From the NCBI GenBank assembly GCA_900550935.1, contig URUD01000022.1, forward strand, positions 1 through 45,652: a stretch of DNA of 45,652 nucleotides, written 5' to 3'. The notes under the pieces are model-generated. The model had not been told where the DNA came from and did no database searches. It saw only the letters and a list, made by a program, of their open reading frames with translations. Shown piece by piece: positions 42,281 to 45,652 of the stretch; the stretch's first letter is position 1, and each line of letters begins with the position of its first letter. Source of the stretch: an uncultured Roseburia sp. GTDB lineage: Bacteria > Bacillota > Clostridia > Lachnospirales > Lachnospiraceae. The translations under genes and the position numbers were made by a program.

Positions 42281-42309
42281 AGCATAATCCTTTTTCGTAA
42301 AAACTGCAA
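42281..42309 (-). promoter_or_regulatory. Sigma-A promoter of the tal operon
   Basis: On the minus strand TTGCAG (42309-42304), 17-base spacer, TATGCT (42286-42281). It sets a right-hand limit for native Lachnospiraceae sequence close to 42310. Confidence 0.5.
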
Positions 42310-42335
42310 CCTGTTTTTTCAAACATTTATTCAGC
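42310..42335. other. Probable junction between Lachnospiraceae and Streptococcus sequence
   Basis: Left of this interval sits the tal promoter and a Lachnospiraceae pentose operon. Right of it is the stop codon of a streptococcal-type degV (42336-42338). No insertion sequence, integrase, tRNA or target-site duplication is visible, and no terminator follows degV. The exact breakpoint cannot be placed without reference genomes; 42310-42335 is the interval between the last recognisable left element and the first right one. Confidence 0.6.
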
Positions 42336-43169
42336 TTATTCGTAGCGCACCAAAACTGCAAATGCATTCTCACCTGTATGGGTTTGGATAATCGATCCAG
42401 TTTCGAGAACTGGGATTGCTTTTTCAACGAGCGATTGCAACTGAGCCTTCATTTCATTGGCCCATTCTGGTGTCCCTGCGTAAGAAATCCCGATCTCAGC
42501 CACCTTACTATGGGAAAGTTTCTCTACCAATTCATCCAACCATTTCTTAAAGGTCTTGTTTCCACGGCCCTTGACGATTGGTTCCAACTGATGGTCCTTC
42601 ATTTGCATCACCACACGGATGTTAAGAAGCGAGCTCAAAAGTCCGGTAACACGGCCAATCCGACCACCTTTAACTAGATTTTCCAAGGTAGATACGCCGA
42701 TATACAACTCTGTCTTTTCTTTGACTTCTTCAATACGAGCTAAAACGGTCTCTAGATCTGCTCCTTCTTTAGCCAACTTAGCTGCCTCAACCACTTGAAA
42801 CTTCATGGCTTGGTCCGTAAAGCCACTATCAATCACGGTCACATCTGCTCCTGATAAGGTTGCCCCTTGGCGAGCTGCCTCTACTGTTCCTGACAAGGCA
42901 TGGGACATGTGAATCGAAACGATATGAGCTCCGTCTGCTGCTAACTTTTCATACACCTCCGCAAAGACTCCAACGGGTGGTTGGCTGGTCTTTGGAAGAT
43001 TTTTGCTAGATTGCATTAAGCGCAAGAAGTCCCCTTCGCCCAACTCACTGTCGGAATAAAGGACTCCATCCACCATAACAGAAAGTGGCACAATCGTAAT
43101 GCCATATTCTTCAACCACTTCAGGCTCAATTGTAATAGATGAGTCTGTAACTATTTTAATATTTGCCAT
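42336..43169 (-). CDS. DegV family fatty-acid-binding protein (streptococcal type)
   Basis: A 277-residue DegV/EDD-fold protein. It has IVTDSSITIEPEVVEEYGI at the start, KTSQPPVGVFAEVYEKL, the HMSHALSGTVEAARQGA fatty-acid head-group site, VIDSGFTDQAMKFQVVEAA and LVKGGRIGRVTGLLSSLLNIR. DegV proteins bind fatty acids and feed the FakA kinase (as FakB subunits). The sequence style is that of Streptococcus. AGGAAGAG precedes ATG 43169, with an extended -10 promoter further upstream. Confidence 0.93.
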   Translation of the reverse strand: MANIKIVTDSSITIEPEVVEEYGITIVPLSVMVDGVLYSDSELGEGDFLRLMQSSKNLPKTSQPPVGVFAEVYEKLAADGAHIVSIHMSHALSGTVEAARQGATLSGADVTVIDSGFTDQAMKFQVVEAAKLAKEGADLETVLARIEEVKEKTELYIGVSTLENLVKGGRIGRVTGLLSSLLNIRVVMQMKDHQLEPIVKGRGNKTFKKWLDELVEKLSHSKVAEIGISYAGTPEWANEMKAQLQSLVEKAIPVLETGSIIQTHTGENAFAVLVRYE

Positions 43170-43205
43170 ATATTTCTATACTCTTCCTAAGAATGTTCTG
43201 CTTTC

Positions 43206-43214
43206 ATTATATCA
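43206..43214 (-). promoter_or_regulatory. Extended -10 promoter of degV
   Basis: On the minus strand TGA-TATAAT (43214-43206), a perfect -10 with the TGn extension favoured in streptococci; no good -35 at 17 bases. It lies in the 89-base gap between the phosphatase and degV. Confidence 0.55.
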
Positions 43215-43258
43215 AAAAACACAGGGTTTTGCAGTGAAAGATATCCATTCCTGCTTCC

Positions 43259-43987
43259 TCAGTCGTCTGCGGCAGAAAAACCTGTATTGTGAAGGACATG
43301 GTCATGGACAATGCCTTGATCATCCAAGAGCAATCCATGGAGGACTCCACCATAGACAGCGCCTCCATCAACGCCCATTTTCTGATCTGAAATCCAAAGA
43401 TTTTCGGTGCCGACTGGCTCATTGAGCAGTCCATAGACCGGTGTATGGCCAAAGACGATCCATTTGCCTGTATGATTCTCCGCTTCATGGAATGGTTTTC
43501 GGATCCAGACTTTTTGGTAATCACTGGTTTCCCGCCAATTTTCAAGGCTTAGATCCACACCAGCATGGACAAAATAATAGGTCTCTGTCTCGCAGTCAAA
43601 AGGCAAACTACGGATGAAGGCCACCAAGTCAGGAACGGCATTTTCTACTGCCTGCGCATCCGCAATGCCATCTACAGGAGCATCGAGCGGCCGGCCTAAC
43701 AGAGAGTTGATGGTCGTATCGCCACCATTTCTTCGGTAGTGGTCATAACGCTCTTCTGGATTGTCCAACCAAGCTAAAAACATGTACTCGTGATTCCCGG
43801 AAAGGCAAACAGCTCCGTGATGGTCTACGTAGTCTTTTACGATTTCAATTGATCGTTTGCTGTTTTCGCCTCGATCTATCAAATCCCCTAAAAAGACCAA
43901 TTGAGCTTTTCCATCCCACTCTGTCATGAGCTCTTCTAGCATTTGTGCTTTTCCGTGAATATCTCCGACTACAAAGTATGTTGACAT
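43259..43987 (-). CDS. Calcineurin-type metallophosphatase (streptococcal type)
   Basis: A 242-residue PPP-family phosphoesterase with the three canonical metal motifs: GDIHGKAQ (about 8-15), GDLIDRGENSKR and GNHEYMFLAW. A C-terminal GHTPVYG motif and DGGAVYGG complete the site. Related enzymes are bis(5'-nucleosyl)-tetraphosphatases or Ser/Thr protein phosphatases; the substrate here cannot be decided. It is 20 bases downstream of recN and 89 bases upstream of degV. Confidence 0.92.
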   Translation of the reverse strand: MSTYFVVGDIHGKAQMLEELMTEWDGKAQLVFLGDLIDRGENSKRSIEIVKDYVDHHGAVCLSGNHEYMFLAWLDNPEERYDHYRRNGGDTTINSLLGRPLDAPVDGIADAQAVENAVPDLVAFIRSLPFDCETETYYFVHAGVDLSLENWRETSDYQKVWIRKPFHEAENHTGKWIVFGHTPVYGLLNEPVGTENLWISDQKMGVDGGAVYGGVLHGLLLDDQGIVHDHVLHNTGFSAADD

Positions 43988-44007
43988 TGTTTCAAACCTT
44001 CTTTCTC

Positions 44008-45652
44008 TTAACGCTTGAGAAGTTGCTCTGCTTGTTGACGGGCAGCTTCCGTTAGATCCTCTCCTGCCAGCATCTTGGCAATTTCTTCGATTCGTTCTTC
44101 TCTATTGAGCAAACGCACTGTGGATACGGTTGAGTGTTCATCACTGATTTTCTCAATATAGAATTGATAATCTGCTGCAGCGATGACTTGAGGCAGGTGA
44201 GAAATGGCAAGCACTTGGCCATTTTGACCAATCTTATGAATTTTCGCTGCGATGGCTTGGGCCACGCGCCCAGAGACTCCTGTATCCACCTCGTCAAAGA
44301 CGATACTGGTTTTTCCTTCTTTTCGAGAAAAAGCAGATTTAATGGCCAACATCAAGCGTGACAATTCTCCGCCGGATGCTACCTTGACAAGGGGTTTAAA
44401 GTCCTCACCTGGGTTGGTCGAAATGTAAAATTCGACAGCTTCATTTCCCTCACGATTAAACTTAGCCTTGCTAAAACGTACTTGGAAACGCGCCTTGTCC
44501 ATGTAGAGATCTGCCAATTCTTGCTGGATTTCATTTTCCAAAGCTTGGGCCAGGGCATGCCGCTGATCACTCAAATCTTGAGCCAAGGTGACCAAACTCT
44601 TTTCCAAACGTTTGAGTTCTTTTTCCAAGTCCTCAGACGAGAGGTCACTTCCGGTGAGGAGGTTATATTCTTTGGTGATTTGTGCCAGGTACTCCAAGAC
44701 GTCCTTGACTTGGCCACCATACTTGCGCGTGATGGAGTGGATCAAATCTAAACGTGATTCCACCTGCATGAGGCGATTGCCATCAAACTCCAGACCATCG
44801 ACCACATCTTCTAAGCGCTTGGTAATATCCTCAAGGGCATAAAAGGTTTCTGATAACTGGCTTGAGAGCTCTTTGTAGCTGGGATCATATTCTTCGATGC
44901 TTTCCAGATCATTCATGGCTGAGCGAACATTGGAGAGGCTCGAAAATTCTTCTGCATCCAGCATGGTATAGGCATTGGTTAGGGTATCAGCAATCATCTT
45001 GTGATTAAGCAGGCGTTGGCGTTCTTGCTCCAGACGCAGGTCCTCATCCACTTCCAAGGCAGCTGCCTCAATCTCTGCGATTTGAAACTCCAACATCTCG
45101 ATACGAGCCTTGTTTTCCTGCTGGTTGCGCTGGAGTTCCACCACTTGTTTGCGCAGGCGTTTGTAGTCTTCGAAGGTCTGACGATAAGCATCTTTAGTTT
45201 GGAAAAAGGCTGCATCCCCAAATTCATCCAGCATAGCGATATGCAATTGGGGCCGCATCAGTTCTTCCTGATCATGCTGCCCATGGATATCCACCAAGTG
45301 TTGGCCGACTGCCTTTAAGACAGACAAATTCACCATCTGACCATTGATCCGGCTGACACTTCGTCCATTTTGCAAGATCTCTCGGCGAATGATCAATTCA
45401 TCAGTCCACTCTAGCCCTTGCTCTTCAAAGAGAGTCGTCAAGTGGCGATTGCTCTCAACGGTGAAGAGCCCTTCGATTTCTGCTTTTGGGGCTCCGTGTC
45501 GAATGACATCGGTCGTTGCGCGGCTTCCCAGCATCATGTTCATGGCATCGATAATGATGGATTTCCCTGCACCTGTTTCCCCTGTCAGTACCGTCATTCC
45601 CTTTTCAAAATTTAAGGAAATCTCTTCGATAATGGCAAAGTTCTTAATCGAA
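44008..45652 (-). CDS. recN: DNA repair protein RecN, start beyond window edge (streptococcal type)
   Basis: SMC-like ATPase in recombinational repair. The first in-frame ATG in the window (45597) is internal: the frame stays open to the right edge and encodes SIKNFAIIEEISLNFEKG directly before MTVLTGETGAGKS, the usual RecN N-terminus, so only a few residues are missing. Walker A is GETGAGKSI. A long coiled coil with a central hinge follows, then the signature VASGGELSRLMLAIKSAF, Walker B SIVFDEVDTGVSGR and the switch VLAISHLPQVIA. The sequence resembles Streptococcus RecN, not a clostridial one. Confidence 0.95.
   Translation of the reverse strand, partial: SIKNFAIIEEISLNFEKGMTVLTGETGAGKSIIIDAMNMMLGSRATTDVIRHGAPKAEIEGLFTVESNRHLTTLFEEQGLEWTDELIIRREILQNGRSVSRINGQMVNLSVLKAVGQHLVDIHGQHDQEELMRPQLHIAMLDEFGDAAFFQTKDAYRQTFEDYKRLRKQVVELQRNQQENKARIEMLEFQIAEIEAAALEVDEDLRLEQERQRLLNHKMIADTLTNAYTMLDAEEFSSLSNVRSAMNDLESIEEYDPSYKELSSQLSETFYALEDITKRLEDVVDGLEFDGNRLMQVESRLDLIHSITRKYGGQVKDVLEYLAQITKEYNLLTGSDLSSEDLEKELKRLEKSLVTLAQDLSDQRHALAQALENEIQQELADLYMDKARFQVRFSKAKFNREGNEAVEFYISTNPGEDFKPLVKVASGGELSRLMLAIKSAFSRKEGKTSIVFDEVDTGVSGRVAQAIAAKIHKIGQNGQVLAISHLPQVIAAADYQFYIEKISDEHSTVSTVRLLNREERIEEIAKMLAGEDLTEAARQQAEQLLKR

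Noticed and set aside
42230..42427. N-terminal extension of the transaldolase frame into degV
   Set aside because: The extra 66 residues have no transaldolase similarity, cross the taxonomic junction and use another frame of degV; ATG 42229 has the ribosome site.
1..45652. CRISPR arrays, tRNA/rRNA genes, insertion sequences, phage or toxin-antitoxin genes
   Set aside because: None was recognised on reading both strands; intergenic gaps are all under about 210 bases and accounted for by promoters and terminators.

Overview
The window is two unrelated pieces of Firmicutes chromosome. Bases 1 to about 42,310 look like a Lachnospiraceae (Roseburia/Agathobacter-like) chromosome. This is inferred from protein style, gene order (ireB-ruvX-DUF1292-RNase J; prmA-rsmE-nifS-thiI; hrcA-grpE-dnaK-dnaJ with CIRCE; addB-addA), strong Shine-Dalgarno (SD) sites and sigma-A promoters. 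Bases about 42,336 to 45,652 carry three genes (degV, a calcineurin-type phosphatase, recN) whose proteins read as an oral/gut Streptococcus. No mobile element, tRNA or attachment site lies at the junction, so a chimeric metagenome contig is the simplest explanation.

Layout from the left, almost all on the minus strand. (1) 1-1554: RNA and replication-associated housekeeping operon, promoter at about 1540, reading ireB, ruvX, a DUF1292 gene and RNase J (cut by the window edge). (2) 1544-3189: mtaB, a tRNA methylthiotransferase, divergent from a small HPr-like gene that has lost the phosphocarrier histidine but keeps the regulatory serine. (3) 3325-7538: prmA-rsmE-nifS-thiI, modifying ribosome and tRNA, with its own promoter. 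(4) 7576-8185: luxS, plus strand, monocistronic. (5) 8221-13822: the class I heat-shock operon hrcA-grpE-dnaK-dnaJ plus a small protein with a C-terminal J-domain, under a near-consensus promoter overlapped by CIRCE. (6) 13850-17686: a YfhO-type membrane protein and an acyltransferase, probably modifying cell-surface glycans. (7) 17703-21320: a MacAB-like three-gene efflux system with a promoter that looks activator-dependent. (8) 21397-36488: a long co-directional run reading tdk, addB, addA, maf, a small acidic protein, an FAD dehydrogenase, a parvulin-like lipoprotein, a MATE exporter, an ABC-F ATPase and nudC. (9) 36504-42309: sugar catabolism; tal, split transketolase, araD and galM form a pentose operon followed by a GPH-family sugar symporter.

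I found no convincing new biological system, CRISPR array, phage, insertion sequence or RNA gene. No gap between genes exceeds 300 bases. The items most worth checking are the junction near 42,320, the Crh-like HPr protein, the small J-protein of the heat-shock operon, the two candidate starts of RNase J, and the tandem TTAAGAAA boxes in front of the MacAB-like operon.
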